Shown: piece by piece, positions 16,727-25,712 of the stretch
Layout of the letters: each line of letters starts with the position of its first letter
Numbering within the stretch: position 1 is the stretch's first letter
Assembly (NCBI RefSeq): GCF_023073315.1
Contig: NZ_JADPJH010000034.1
Coordinates: 1-64,000 of the forward strand
Direction: 5' to 3'
DNA from: Bradyrhizobium sp. 1
GTDB taxonomy: Bacteria > Pseudomonadota > Alphaproteobacteria > Rhizobiales > Xanthobacteraceae
DNA: 64,000 bases
Position numbers and translations under genes: made by a program
Notes under the pieces: model-generated
Databases searched by the model: none
Told to the model about the DNA's origin: nothing
The model's input: only the letters and a program-made list of their open reading frames with translations

Positions 16727-17899
16727 GTGAAACGGAACCTCACCATTGCGCTGCTTGCACTCGCCGCGATCCTGACCGGCTCAGGTCTCTGGTTCTTCGG
16801 CCCCGACCGGAAGCCGGCGGTAGCAGCCGCGCCCGTGCCCGCCGCCGTACCAGTGGTCGCCGCCACCATCACGGGCAAGGACGTTCCGATCTATTTGCGC
16901 GGCATTGGCACGGTGATCGCTTACAACACCGACGTCGTCCGCAGCCAGATTCAGGGACAGATCATCAAGATCGCCTTCACCGAGGGACAGACCGTCAAGG
17001 CTGGCGACCTGCTCGCCCAGATCGATCCGCGTCCGTACGAGGCACAGATCGAACAACTGACGGCCAATCGCGACAGGGACCAGGCGCAGCTTGCGAACGC
17101 CGAGGCCAATCTCTCCCGCTACAACCAGCTCGGCGACAAGGGCTATGCGACCCCGCAACTGATCGAGACGCAGACGGCGCAGGTGGCGCAGCTCAAGGCC
17201 GCTGTGAAGGCGGACCAGGCGCAGATCGACGAGGCCAACGTCCAGCTCAGCTATACCAGCCTGACGTCGGCCATTCCCGGCATCACCGGCGTCCGCCAGA
17301 TCGATGTCGGCAACGTGATTCATCCGACCGACGCGAACGGTCTCGTCGTCGTCACCCAGATCGAACCGATCTCGCTGCTGTTCACCCTGCCACAGACGGA
17401 TCTGCCCGTGATCCAGGAGCACGCCGCAAAGGGTGCGCTGAAGGTCATCGCCTGCAGCCAGGACAACAAGATGAAGCTCGACGAAGGCACGCTGCTGCTG
17501 GTCAACAACGAGATCGCGGGGACGACCGGCACCGTGCAGCTCAAGGCCGTGTTCCCGAATCATGAGCACCGGCTGTGGCCGGGCCAGCTGGTGAACGCGC
17601 GTCTTCTGCTCGAAATTCAGAAAGACGCGCTCACTGTCGCCGGCTCGGCCGTGCAGCAGGGGCCGAACGGCAGCTATGTCTATGTCGTGGCCAAAGACCA
17701 GACGGTCGCCTTGCGGCCCGTTCACGTCGCCCAGATCAGCGATGGCCAGGCCCTGATCGACAAAGGGCTGAAATCAGGCGACATCGTCGTGACCGACGGC
17801 CAGTACCGGCTCACGGAAGGCAGCCGCGTTCACGAACTGCACGGCAAGGCCGCGCGCGAAGCCGACCTGCAGAGCGCCGTGCAGGACGCGATCCCATGA
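16727..17899 (+). CDS. RND efflux periplasmic adaptor, MdtA-like
   Basis: A 390-residue membrane-fusion protein. An N-terminal membrane anchor (about 5-25) is followed by the split lipoyl domain (GQIIKIAFTEGQTVKAGDLLAQIDPRPYEA), a coiled-coil hairpin rich in Gln/Ala (about 105-170), a beta-barrel (PGITGVRQIDVGNVI) and a membrane-proximal domain. It starts with GTG at 16727, with AAGGA eight bases upstream. It overlaps the permease gene by ATGA. With that permease it should form an inner-membrane tripartite drug or metabolite exporter; no outer-membrane channel gene is nearby, so a TolC-type channel encoded elsewhere is needed. Confidence 0.9.
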   Translation: MKRNLTIALLALAAILTGSGLWFFGPDRKPAVAAAPVPAAVPVVAATITGKDVPIYLRGIGTVIAYNTDVVRSQIQGQIIKIAFTEGQTVKAGDLLAQIDPRPYEAQIEQLTANRDRDQAQLANAEANLSRYNQLGDKGYATPQLIETQTAQVAQLKAAVKADQAQIDEANVQLSYTSLTSAIPGITGVRQIDVGNVIHPTDANGLVVVTQIEPISLLFTLPQTDLPVIQEHAAKGALKVIACSQDNKMKLDEGTLLLVNNEIAGTTGTVQLKAVFPNHEHRLWPGQLVNARLLLEIQKDALTVAGSAVQQGPNGSYVYVVAKDQTVALRPVHVAQISDGQALIDKGLKSGDIVVTDGQYRLTEGSRVHELHGKAAREADLQSAVQDAIP

Positions 17900-20800
17900 A
17901 CCTCTCCGCGCCCTTCATCCTGCGGCCGATCGCAACCGCCCTGCTGATGGCGGGCCTGCTGCTGTGCGGCCTCGCGGCCTATCCGCTGCTGCCGGTCGGC
18001 GCGCTGCCGAACGTCAATTACCCGACCATCCAGATCTCGGCGCAACTGCCCGGCGCTGACCCCGGAACGATCGCATCGTCGCTCGCCACGCCGCTCGAGC
18101 AGCAGCTCAGCCAGATCCCCGGCGTCACCCAGCTCACCTCCTCCAGTGCGCTCGGCGTCGCCCAGCTCACGGTGCAATTCCAGCTGTCGCGCACGGTGGA
18201 CAGCGCGGCAGTGGACGTGCTGGCCGCGATCAATGCCGCGAGCCCTTTCCTGCCGCCGAACATTCCCTACCCCCCGACGATCAGGAAGGTGAATCCGGCG
18301 GAGACGCCGATCATGCTGATCGCGCTGACGTCGGACTCGCTGCCGCTAACCACGGTCGATGCCTATGCGGAGAACATCCTGCTGCCGAAGATCTCGCAGG
18401 TGCCGGGCGTCGGCCTCGTCGGAATCGGCGGCCAGCAGAAGCCCGCGATCCGCGTTCGCGTCAATCCGCAGGCGCTTGCCGCCCGCGGCATCGGCCTCGA
18501 AGACGTCCGCAACGTGATCGCCGGCGCCAATGTCGACCTGCCCAAGGGCACGCTCAACAGCCCGCGCGTCACCTATACACTGAACACCAACGATCAGCTG
18601 CTCAAGCCCTCCGCCTATGAGGACCTCATCATCGCCTATCGCAACGGCTCGCCGGTGCGGATGCGCGACATCGGCTCAGCGGTCGACGGGCCCGAGAACG
18701 ATCTGCTGGCCGGCTGGTACGGCAAGGAGCCCGCCATCATCCTGGCGGTGCAGCGCGTTCCCGGCGCCAACGTCATCGAAACCGTCGACCGCATCAAGAA
18801 GCTGCTGCCGCAGCTGCAAGCCTCCGTTCCGCCGGCGATCAAGGTGACGATCGCCGCCGACCGGACCGCCACCATCCGCGCCGCTGTCTCCGACGTTCAA
18901 TTCACGCTGATGCTGACGGTCGCACTGGTGGTGATGGTCATATTCCTGTTCCTGCGAAATTTCTGGGCCACCGTCATCCCGGCGATCACGGTTCCCCTGT
19001 CGCTGGTCGGCACCTTCGCTGTCCTCTACGTGCTCGGCTACAGCCTGGACAACCTCTCGCTGATGGCGTTGTCGATCGCGGTCGGCTTCGTGGTCGACGA
19101 TGCCGTCGTCGTCATCGAGAACATCGTGCGCCATCTCGAGCAGGGCATGACGCCGATGGAGGCCGCGCTCAAGGGTTCCAGCGAAATCGGCTTTACGATC
19201 GTCTCCATCACCCTCTCGCTGATCGCGGTGTTCATCCCGCTGTTCCTGATGGGCGGTTACGTCGGCAAGCTGTTCCAGGAATTCGCCGTCACGATCACCG
19301 CTTCCCTGCTGCTCTCGCTCATCATCTCGCTCACGCTGACACCGATGATGTGCGCGCGGCTCCTGAAGGACGAATCACGCAGGAAGCATGGCCGCGTTTA
19401 CCTCTTCTTCGAACGTGGTTTCGATGCCCTGCTGGCGCTCTATGCGAAAGGCCTGCGCATCGTGCTGCGCCATCGCTTCGCGACGCTGCTGGTGATGCTC
19501 TCGACCGTCGCGCTGACCGGCTATCTCTACGTGATCATTCCGAAAGGTTTCTTCCCGCAGCAGGACACGGGGCAGATCGTCGGTATCACCGAGGCCGCAC
19601 AGGACATCTCCTTCCCCGCGATGTCCGAGCGCCAGCAGGCGGTCGTCGACATCCTCTCGAAGGATCCGGCGGTGCAGTCCGTCGCGAGCTATATCGGTCC
19701 GGGCGGCCCGACCGCGACGCTCAACCAGGGACGCATCTTCATCGTCCTGAAGCCGAAGCCTGAGCGCAAAGCCAGTGCAGATCAGATCATCGAACGGTTG
19801 GGACCTGCGCTCGCCCATATCCAGGGCATCAGGCTTTACATGCAGGCGGCGCAGGACATCACCATCGGCGCGCGGCTGTCGAAGACGCAATATCAGTACA
19901 CGCTGACGGACGCCGATTCCAACGAGCTCACCAATTGGTCGGCGATCTTCCTGGCAAAACTCCGCGCGCTCGACCTCATCACCGACGTCGCGAGCGACCA
20001 GGCCAATGCCGGCCCGCGGCTGGAGGTCACCGTCAATCGCGAGGTCGCATCGAGCTTCGGCATCCTGCCCACGACGATCGACAATACGCTCGACGACGCA
20101 TTCGGCCAGCGCATCGTCTCCACGATGTTCACCTCGCTGAACCAGTACCATGTCGTGATGGAAGTCGATCCGCGCTTCCAGTACGGACCGGAAGCGCTCA
20201 AGGACATCTACCTGAACTCGGCCACTGGCCAGCAGGTGCCCCTGAGCACGCTGGTTCACACCGTGATCAAGCCCGCACCGATCCTGATCAACCACCAGAG
20301 CCTGTTTCCCTCGGTGACGATCTCGTTCAACCTGAAGCCCGGCGTCGCGTTGGGCGATGCTGTGACGGCGATCCGGAACATCGAGACGAGTACCGGCAAG
20401 CCCCCCTCGCTAACGGCCTCCTTCCAGGGCAATGCGCAAGCGTTCCAGTCCTCCCTGTCGGGCACGCCGCTATTGATCGGGGCGGCGCTGATCGTGATCT
20501 ACATCATCCTCGGCGTGCTCTATGAGAGCCTGATCCACCCCATCACAATCCTGTCGACGCTGCCCTCGGCCGGCATCGGCGCGCTGTTGCTGCTGCTGGC
20601 GGTTCACATGGATCTCAGCGTCATCGCCATCATCGGCATCATCCTGCTGATCGGCATCGTCAAGAAGAACGGCATCATGCTGGTCGATTTCGCCCTCGAA
20701 GTGGAGCGCCGGCAAGGGCTCAGCCCGGAGGAAGCGATCTACCAGGCCTGCACGCTGCGCTTCCGCCCGATCCTGATGACGACGATGGCGGCGCTGCTCG

Positions 20801-21039
20801 GCGGCGTGCCGCTGATGATCGGCAGCGGCACCGGCGCGGAGCTGCGCCAGCCGCTCGGCTACACCATCGTCGGCGGCCTGATGCTGTCGCAGGTGCTGAC
20901 GCTCTACACCACGCCCGTCGTCTATCTCTATCTCGACCGGCTCAGCAACTGGCTCACCGGGCGCAAACCGCGGGCAGCCGGGACATCCACCCCTTCCACG
21001 ACCGAGGCAGATACGGGACTGAGCCATGAATCCGCTTGA
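17896..21039 (+). CDS. RND efflux permease, MdtB/MdtC-like (HAE1)
   Basis: A 1047-residue, twelve-segment RND permease. The N-terminus MNLSAPFILRPIATALLMAG and LPVGALPNVNYPTIQ are typical of MdtB/MdtC. The proton-relay pair is in TM4 (VGFVVDDAVVVIEN) and the TM10 lysine is kept (IVKKNGIMLVDFA). Two large periplasmic loops form the porter and docking domains. Only one permease is present, so it probably works as a homotrimer, unlike the MdtBC heteromer of enterobacteria. Translation is coupled to the adaptor gene. Confidence 0.92.
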   Translation: MNLSAPFILRPIATALLMAGLLLCGLAAYPLLPVGALPNVNYPTIQISAQLPGADPGTIASSLATPLEQQLSQIPGVTQLTSSSALGVAQLTVQFQLSRTVDSAAVDVLAAINAASPFLPPNIPYPPTIRKVNPAETPIMLIALTSDSLPLTTVDAYAENILLPKISQVPGVGLVGIGGQQKPAIRVRVNPQALAARGIGLEDVRNVIAGANVDLPKGTLNSPRVTYTLNTNDQLLKPSAYEDLIIAYRNGSPVRMRDIGSAVDGPENDLLAGWYGKEPAIILAVQRVPGANVIETVDRIKKLLPQLQASVPPAIKVTIAADRTATIRAAVSDVQFTLMLTVALVVMVIFLFLRNFWATVIPAITVPLSLVGTFAVLYVLGYSLDNLSLMALSIAVGFVVDDAVVVIENIVRHLEQGMTPMEAALKGSSEIGFTIVSITLSLIAVFIPLFLMGGYVGKLFQEFAVTITASLLLSLIISLTLTPMMCARLLKDESRRKHGRVYLFFERGFDALLALYAKGLRIVLRHRFATLLVMLSTVALTGYLYVIIPKGFFPQQDTGQIVGITEAAQDISFPAMSERQQAVVDILSKDPAVQSVASYIGPGGPTATLNQGRIFIVLKPKPERKASADQIIERLGPALAHIQGIRLYMQAAQDITIGARLSKTQYQYTLTDADSNELTNWSAIFLAKLRALDLITDVASDQANAGPRLEVTVNREVASSFGILPTTIDNTLDDAFGQRIVSTMFTSLNQYHVVMEVDPRFQYGPEALKDIYLNSATGQQVPLSTLVHTVIKPAPILINHQSLFPSVTISFNLKPGVALGDAVTAIRNIETSTGKPPSLTASFQGNAQAFQSSLSGTPLLIGAALIVIYIILGVLYESLIHPITILSTLPSAGIGALLLLLAVHMDLSVIAIIGIILLIGIVKKNGIMLVDFALEVERRQGLSPEEAIYQACTLRFRPILMTTMAALLGGVPLMIGSGTGAELRQPLGYTIVGGLMLSQVLTLYTTPVVYLYLDRLSNWLTGRKPRAAGTSTPSTTEADTGLSHESA

Positions 21040-21223
21040 GAAGGTCACCGCCCGGCATCACGCCGGAGAAGCTGGTGACCATTACGGGCGGCGTGACGAC
21101 ACCCGCCGCAGAGATGGCTCAGGCCGCGGGCAACAAGCAACCCGATCGCGGCTTCGTGCGTTTTGACAAAGCGCCTGCGAAAACACAAAAGACCGTTCTT
21201 CGGCGTCGCGATAGACGTTCCGC

Positions 21224-22720
21224 ATGATGCTTGATCGCCTGGATGGCTCTAACCCCGTACAGCCCCAGCGATGGTGGCGCCGTGTGCTGCCTATCCAGAC
21301 AATACGGGATCGCATCCTACTGTGGGCTTGGGGCAGCCTCGTTTTGACCCTGCTGTCCTTCGCCTGCTCGCTGCTCGGAGACAATTTCACGGCAATCGCT
21401 TTCGCCGCTTTTCTGGCCGCTTCGCTGACGCTCGTCGGCGCGATCATGGATATCACGGCCCTGAAGAAGGCCCATACCGAGCTGGAGCGGAGCGAGCAGC
21501 GTTACCGCCATTTGTTCAGCCGCATGCCGATCGCGTTCCGGCAGCTCGACGCCAGCAGGCTGGTCGTGCTGTTCCGAAAATTGAAAGCCGAGGGCGTCGA
21601 GGACCTCGGCCCCTATTTCGACAGCCATCCCGAGTTCCTGCGGACCTGCATGGACGCGCTCTCGTTTCAGGAGGCCAACGAACGGGCCATCCAGATGTTC
21701 GGAGGCGGCGTCGACGACTATGTCGGACGTTCCATGGCCGAGACCTGGAAGGAACGTCCCGACACGTTCCGGCGGGCCATGGAGTCCCGTTATCGCGGCG
21801 AGACGAACTTCGAGGAAGAGACCAGGATGGTCACGTGGGATGGCCGCGTCGTCGACGTTCTCTTCACGACGGCCCGGGTCGGCCCCATCAACGATCTTGA
21901 AGTCAGCCTGGTCGGCACCATCGACATCTCACAGCGTGTTCGCGCCCAGCAGAAGCTCCAGCACGTGCAGGCCGAGTTCGCGCATGCCGCGCGCGTCTCG
22001 ATGCTCGGCGAATTGACCGCGTCGATCGCCCACGAGGTCAACCAGCCGCTGGCCGCCATCGCCACCAACGGCGCCGCCGGGCTGCGGTGGTTGAACAGGC
22101 CCACGCCCGATATCGTCGAGATCCGCAAGGCCATCGAGAACATCGTCGTCGATACCCAACGCGCCGCGAACATCGTGGCGCGCGTTCACGGGATGGCCTC
22201 CCGGAAAGCCCCCGAGCAGACATCCCTGTCGTTCGACGAGATCATTCGTGAAGCGCTTCTCTTCCTTCGACACGAGATGGAATCCCGCAGCGTAACGATC
22301 CTGCACCAGCCCGATCCGAGCGCGCCGCAGGTACTCGGTGACCGCACCCAGCTGCAGCAGGTGATCGTCAATCTCGCCATCAACGCGGTGCAGGCGATGA
22401 CGCAAGCAGGATATGACGATTGCAGGATCATCATCAGCACGGTCACACAGGACGCCGCAACGTTGTGCTGTTCCGTGGAGGACAACGGTCCCGGCATCGC
22501 CGCCGAGCATCTCGATCGGCTGTTTGAAAGCTTTTTCACGACCAAGGACAGCGGCATGGGCATGGGACTGCCGATCTGCCGGTCGATCGTCGAAGCGCAT
22601 GGAGGCCGGATCGGCGCCGAAGGCAATGGCGCGCATGGCGGCGCCCGCTTCTGGTTCACGCTGCCGATACCCGTTTCGCCGGCGGATTCGCCGCGCTGCG
22701 ACCTCCAGGCCGATACGTGA
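21224..22720 (+). CDS. Sensor histidine kinase, orphan, FixL/TodS-type core
   Basis: A 498-residue kinase. Two transmembrane segments (about 28-75) with almost no periplasmic loop are followed by a PAS-like region (about 90-240: YRHLFSRMPIAFRQLD, VGTIDISQRVRAQ), the dimerisation domain with H270 in SIAHEVNQPLAAI, and an ATPase domain with GPGIAAEHLDRLFESFF and GMGMGLPI. The PAS-like part and core closely resemble the kinase at 2708-4618, including the SHPEFLRTCMDAL element. No response regulator is adjacent; the receiver proteins at 4615-5766 are possible partners, but this is inference. Confidence 0.88.
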   Translation: MMLDRLDGSNPVQPQRWWRRVLPIQTIRDRILLWAWGSLVLTLLSFACSLLGDNFTAIAFAAFLAASLTLVGAIMDITALKKAHTELERSEQRYRHLFSRMPIAFRQLDASRLVVLFRKLKAEGVEDLGPYFDSHPEFLRTCMDALSFQEANERAIQMFGGGVDDYVGRSMAETWKERPDTFRRAMESRYRGETNFEEETRMVTWDGRVVDVLFTTARVGPINDLEVSLVGTIDISQRVRAQQKLQHVQAEFAHAARVSMLGELTASIAHEVNQPLAAIATNGAAGLRWLNRPTPDIVEIRKAIENIVVDTQRAANIVARVHGMASRKAPEQTSLSFDEIIREALLFLRHEMESRSVTILHQPDPSAPQVLGDRTQLQQVIVNLAINAVQAMTQAGYDDCRIIISTVTQDAATLCCSVEDNGPGIAAEHLDRLFESFFTTKDSGMGMGLPICRSIVEAHGGRIGAEGNGAHGGARFWFTLPIPVSPADSPRCDLQADT

Positions 22721-22743
22721 TCGCGACGTCTCCGGCGCGGCTG

Positions 22744-23430
22744 CTATTCCCCGGTAGCTGCCGAACGCACAAGGCGGATCGGGACGCCCTTGTATGATGG
22801 CGTGAAGCTGAGGGGGTCGCGGGCATAGAGCGGGACCAACGGATTGGTCTCCGGATAGTACGCCGCACAGCAGCCGGTCGGAAAGGAATAGGCCACGACG
22901 CGGAAGTTGCGCACGGTCCGCTCGGCGCCGTCGGTCGAGGCGGTGATCAGGTCGACGCGGTCGCCGTCGGCAAGCCCGCGCTTCCTCAACTCGTATTCGT
23001 TGAGGAAGATCACGTCGCGCTGGCCGAACACGCCGCGATAGCGGTCGGACAGCGAGTAGAGCGTGGTGTTGTACTGGTCGTGGCTGCGGATGGTGGTGAG
23101 CCACAGGGAATCCGGGTCGGTCTGCGGCGGATCCTCGCCGCAGCCTGGGAAGACCAAAAAATTTGCCTTGCCCGACGGCGTGGCCCAGATGCGCTCGCGT
23201 GCCGTCGAGGTGAGATGAAAGCCACCTGGGACGCGGATGCGGGCATTGTAGCCCTGGAAAATGGGCAACACCGCCTCGATCGCATCGCGGATGCGGTCGT
23301 AATCAGTCACGAAGCCGTCCCAATCGACCACCGTGCGCTCGCCCAGCGTCGCCTTGGCGACGCCGGCGACGATCGCGATCTCGCTGAGGAGATGCTCCGA
23401 TGCCGGCTTGTTGCGGCCGCCGGACGCATG
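22744..23430 (-). pseudogene. 3' remnant of a YdeP/FdhF-type molybdopterin oxidoreductase
   Basis: About 229 codons match the C-terminal end of the formate-dehydrogenase-like YdeP family: GRNKPASEHLLSEIAIVAG, VDWDGFVTDYDRIRDAIE, TPSGKANFLVFPG and the molydop-binding end domain with YSFPTGCCAAYYPETNPLV. The family is usually about 750 residues, so the metal- and most cofactor-binding parts are gone. Homology stops near 23430; the frame continues upstream but runs antisense into the bicupin gene and no longer resembles the family. A start codon with a ribosome site for the remnant is not seen. An intact fdhD lies 3 kb away. Confidence 0.8.
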
Positions 23431-23572
23431 CACGCCCGGCGGGCTGAAGCAGTCAGTGCGTTCCTGAAAAAGGAAGGCTGTTCCCGAAAGCTGTGTCGGC
23501 AACCACGAACTAGGGTGGGCGTCCGGAGCTCTTCGCCGCAGCGGGCTTTCGACTATTTTCAGGAGCGACCCA

Positions 23573-24820
23573 ATGTTTTCACGACGAGATTTGCTGGCCA
23601 TGTCCGCGGCAGGCGCCGCCATGGTCGGGTCCGGTGCGCAGGCCGCAACCTTCGGCAATCCGGACGAGCCGCCGCAAGGCGCTATCAACGCCAAGAGCCC
23701 CGGAAGCCTGACCGATCCCGGTCCGCAAAACCCGGAGCTCGCCAAGCAGTTTCCCTCGGCAACAAGTCCGCCGGCGACCGATGTCGGCGGCTTACCGATG
23801 AACTGGGCCTCGTTCAACAATGCGCCTCGGCGCATCCAGGACGGCGGCTGGGCCCGTCAGGTCACGGTCGCGGATTTCGCGATCTCGAAGGAGATCTCCG
23901 GCGTCAATATGCGGCTCTCCGCCGGCGGTATCCGAGAGCTGCATTGGCATCAGGCCGCCGAATGGGCGATCATGACCTACGGCAGCTGCCGCGTTACGGT
24001 GCTCGACGCCGAGGGCCGCCCCTATGTGGGCGACCTCAAGGCCGGAGACCTCTGGTATTTTCCAGCAGGCGCGCCGCATTCGCTACAAGGACTGGGGCCG
24101 GATGGCGCCGAGTTCGTGCTCTGCTTCGACGATGGCCACGCGAATGAGTTCAACACGCTGCTGGTGACGGATTGGTTGGCGCACACGCCGCCGGATGTGC
24201 TTGCCAGAAACTTCGGAGTGTCGGCCGAAACCTTCGCCAAGATCCCCCTGCACAATCTCTGGATCTTCCAGGGCACGGTGCCCGGCGATCTCGCGGCGGA
24301 TCGAGCGGCCGTCGCTAAACATGCCGAGGCGGTGCCCTACCCGTTCATTTACCCGCTGGGCAGCGCGCCCCCCTTCAAGGAAAGCTCTGCGGGAAGTATC
24401 CGCGTGGCCGACAGCAGCAACTTCAAGGTGGCAACCACTGTCGCGGCAGCGCTGGTGACGATGCCTCCGGGCGCAGTCAGGGAGATGCACTGGCACCCGA
24501 ACGCCGATGAGTGGCAGTATTACATCAAGGGCAAGGCGCGGATGACGGTGTTCGACACCGGCCCCAACGCGCGGACGACGGATTTTGCGGCCGGGGACAT
24601 CGGCTATGTCCCGCGCAATTTCGGACATTACGTCGAGAACATCGGCAACACCGAGGTTCAGTTCGTCGGTGTCTTCCGCGCGCCGCGCTATGAGGAGGTA
24701 TCGCTCTCCAACTGGTTGGCACACACCCCGCCCGGACTGGTCGCCCAGCACTTCAACATCGACGAGAAGGTGGTCGCCAAATGGCCGGACACCGGTCCAG
24801 GCATCATGCCGAAATCCTGA
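23573..24820 (+). CDS. oxdC: Tat-exported bicupin, oxalate decarboxylase family
   Basis: A 415-residue bicupin. The N-terminus MFSRRDLLAMSAAG is a twin-arginine signal. Each cupin carries a full manganese site: H124, H126, E130, H169 and H306, H308, E313, H352. Similarity to Bacillus OxdC extends over the whole length (ADSSNFKV, WLAHTP, GDIGYVPRNFGHYVENIG). In Bacillus the reaction is oxalate to formate plus CO2. The active-site lid, SENS in Bacillus, reads N191-E192-F193-N194 here: the glutamate is kept but its neighbours differ, so decarboxylase versus oxidase activity is uncertain. Export suggests a periplasmic role. A terminator follows. Confidence 0.85.
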   Translation: MFSRRDLLAMSAAGAAMVGSGAQAATFGNPDEPPQGAINAKSPGSLTDPGPQNPELAKQFPSATSPPATDVGGLPMNWASFNNAPRRIQDGGWARQVTVADFAISKEISGVNMRLSAGGIRELHWHQAAEWAIMTYGSCRVTVLDAEGRPYVGDLKAGDLWYFPAGAPHSLQGLGPDGAEFVLCFDDGHANEFNTLLVTDWLAHTPPDVLARNFGVSAETFAKIPLHNLWIFQGTVPGDLAADRAAVAKHAEAVPYPFIYPLGSAPPFKESSAGSIRVADSSNFKVATTVAAALVTMPPGAVREMHWHPNADEWQYYIKGKARMTVFDTGPNARTTDFAAGDIGYVPRNFGHYVENIGNTEVQFVGVFRAPRYEEVSLSNWLAHTPPGLVAQHFNIDEKVVAKWPDTGPGIMPKS

Positions 24821-24839
24821 CCGGGCAAGGTCCCGAACG

Positions 24840-24866
24840 ACAAAGGCGCCGGAGCGCCTTTGTTTT
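24840..24866 (+). terminator. Terminator of the bicupin gene
   Basis: A perfect 10-bp stem (24840-24849 with 24854-24863, loop CGGA) ends in TTTT, 20 bases after the stop codon. Confidence 0.88.
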
Positions 24867-25026
24867 GTCCGCTGGGCCGCAAACCTTGCGAGGCCGGGCC
24901 GCCGGTTAGTAGTGATCGACCGCGGAGACTGCCTCGCCTCTCCATCGGCGAGGCCATCGCGCGCGCGCTTCCGCGAACGAACGTCCTTTTGCCGAATGGC
25001 ATGGCGCCTCGGCCTGCGACGTGGCT

Positions 25027-25695
25027 TCAGTGCGGATGGCCTGGATGCCGGCACAGCCAGAGAACGCACGCCGACGATGCAATCGGCAGAGCGAGGCTCC
25101 AGGGTCCCAGCCATCTCGTCACGCAACCACCGACAGCGGCCCCGAGCAGAAACATCAGGCAGAGCATAAGCATGACTCTGGCGCCACGCGCCGCATCGAG
25201 ATCGGATGCCTCAACAAGCTGGTCGATGGCTCGCAACATATTTCCCGTGACGGTGACCGAGAGATACTTCCAGCCCCCGACCTGCCTGAAACTCGCCGAT
25301 TGCAACGCGACGCCGAAGGAGATGACGAGGATCGTAATCTGATCGGAAATGCGATGGAGCAACAGCATCGCCGCGGCCAGGCAGACGATCTCTCCGACAA
25401 GACAACGCAGAGCCGCCCGGGTGTAGACTGCCACCACCGCCCCCAGGACGAAGGCCGCGAGCGGAAGCAGATGTTGAAGCGCGCGCTGCCATTGCCCGGA
25501 CAGGGCATAAACGCCGATGAAGACGACATTGCCGGTCTGCGAACTCGCGAAGGCACCGAGCGACATCCATGTAAAGGCGTCGAGGAAACCTCCGGACATG
25601 CTGAGCAGAGAGGCAACCAGCAGCGATCGCTCCGGAGCGTAGACCTCGACGCTTGTCTCGGCCAAGGGCTCCGTTGATGCGGCTTGCATCGCCAT
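25027..25695 (-). CDS. YoaK-like membrane protein, DUF1275
   Basis: A 222-residue protein with about six transmembrane segments. LLSMSGGFLDAFTWMSLGAFASSQTGN and the later VTGNMLRAIDQL are the paired motifs of the YoaK/DUF1275 family, which has no established function. It is 17 bases downstream of fdhD on the same strand and is probably the last gene of the catalase-b561-dps-fdhD train. The in-frame start at 25695 (or Met3) is plausible. Confidence 0.85.
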   Translation of the reverse strand: MAMQAASTEPLAETSVEVYAPERSLLVASLLSMSGGFLDAFTWMSLGAFASSQTGNVVFIGVYALSGQWQRALQHLLPLAAFVLGAVVAVYTRAALRCLVGEIVCLAAAMLLLHRISDQITILVISFGVALQSASFRQVGGWKYLSVTVTGNMLRAIDQLVEASDLDAARGARVMLMLCLMFLLGAAVGGCVTRWLGPWSLALPIASSACVLWLCRHPGHPH

Positions 25696-25712
25696 AGTCG
25701 CCGGTCCGCGAG

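Noticed and set aside
21036..21227. 63-codon frame between the RND permease and the orphan kinase
   Set aside because: No ribosome site, no family, composition like the intergenic DNA.
23430..23835. Upstream extension of the molybdoenzyme remnant frame
   Set aside because: The frame stays open into the bicupin gene, but the sequence is antisense to it and has no YdeP similarity; it is chance read-through.
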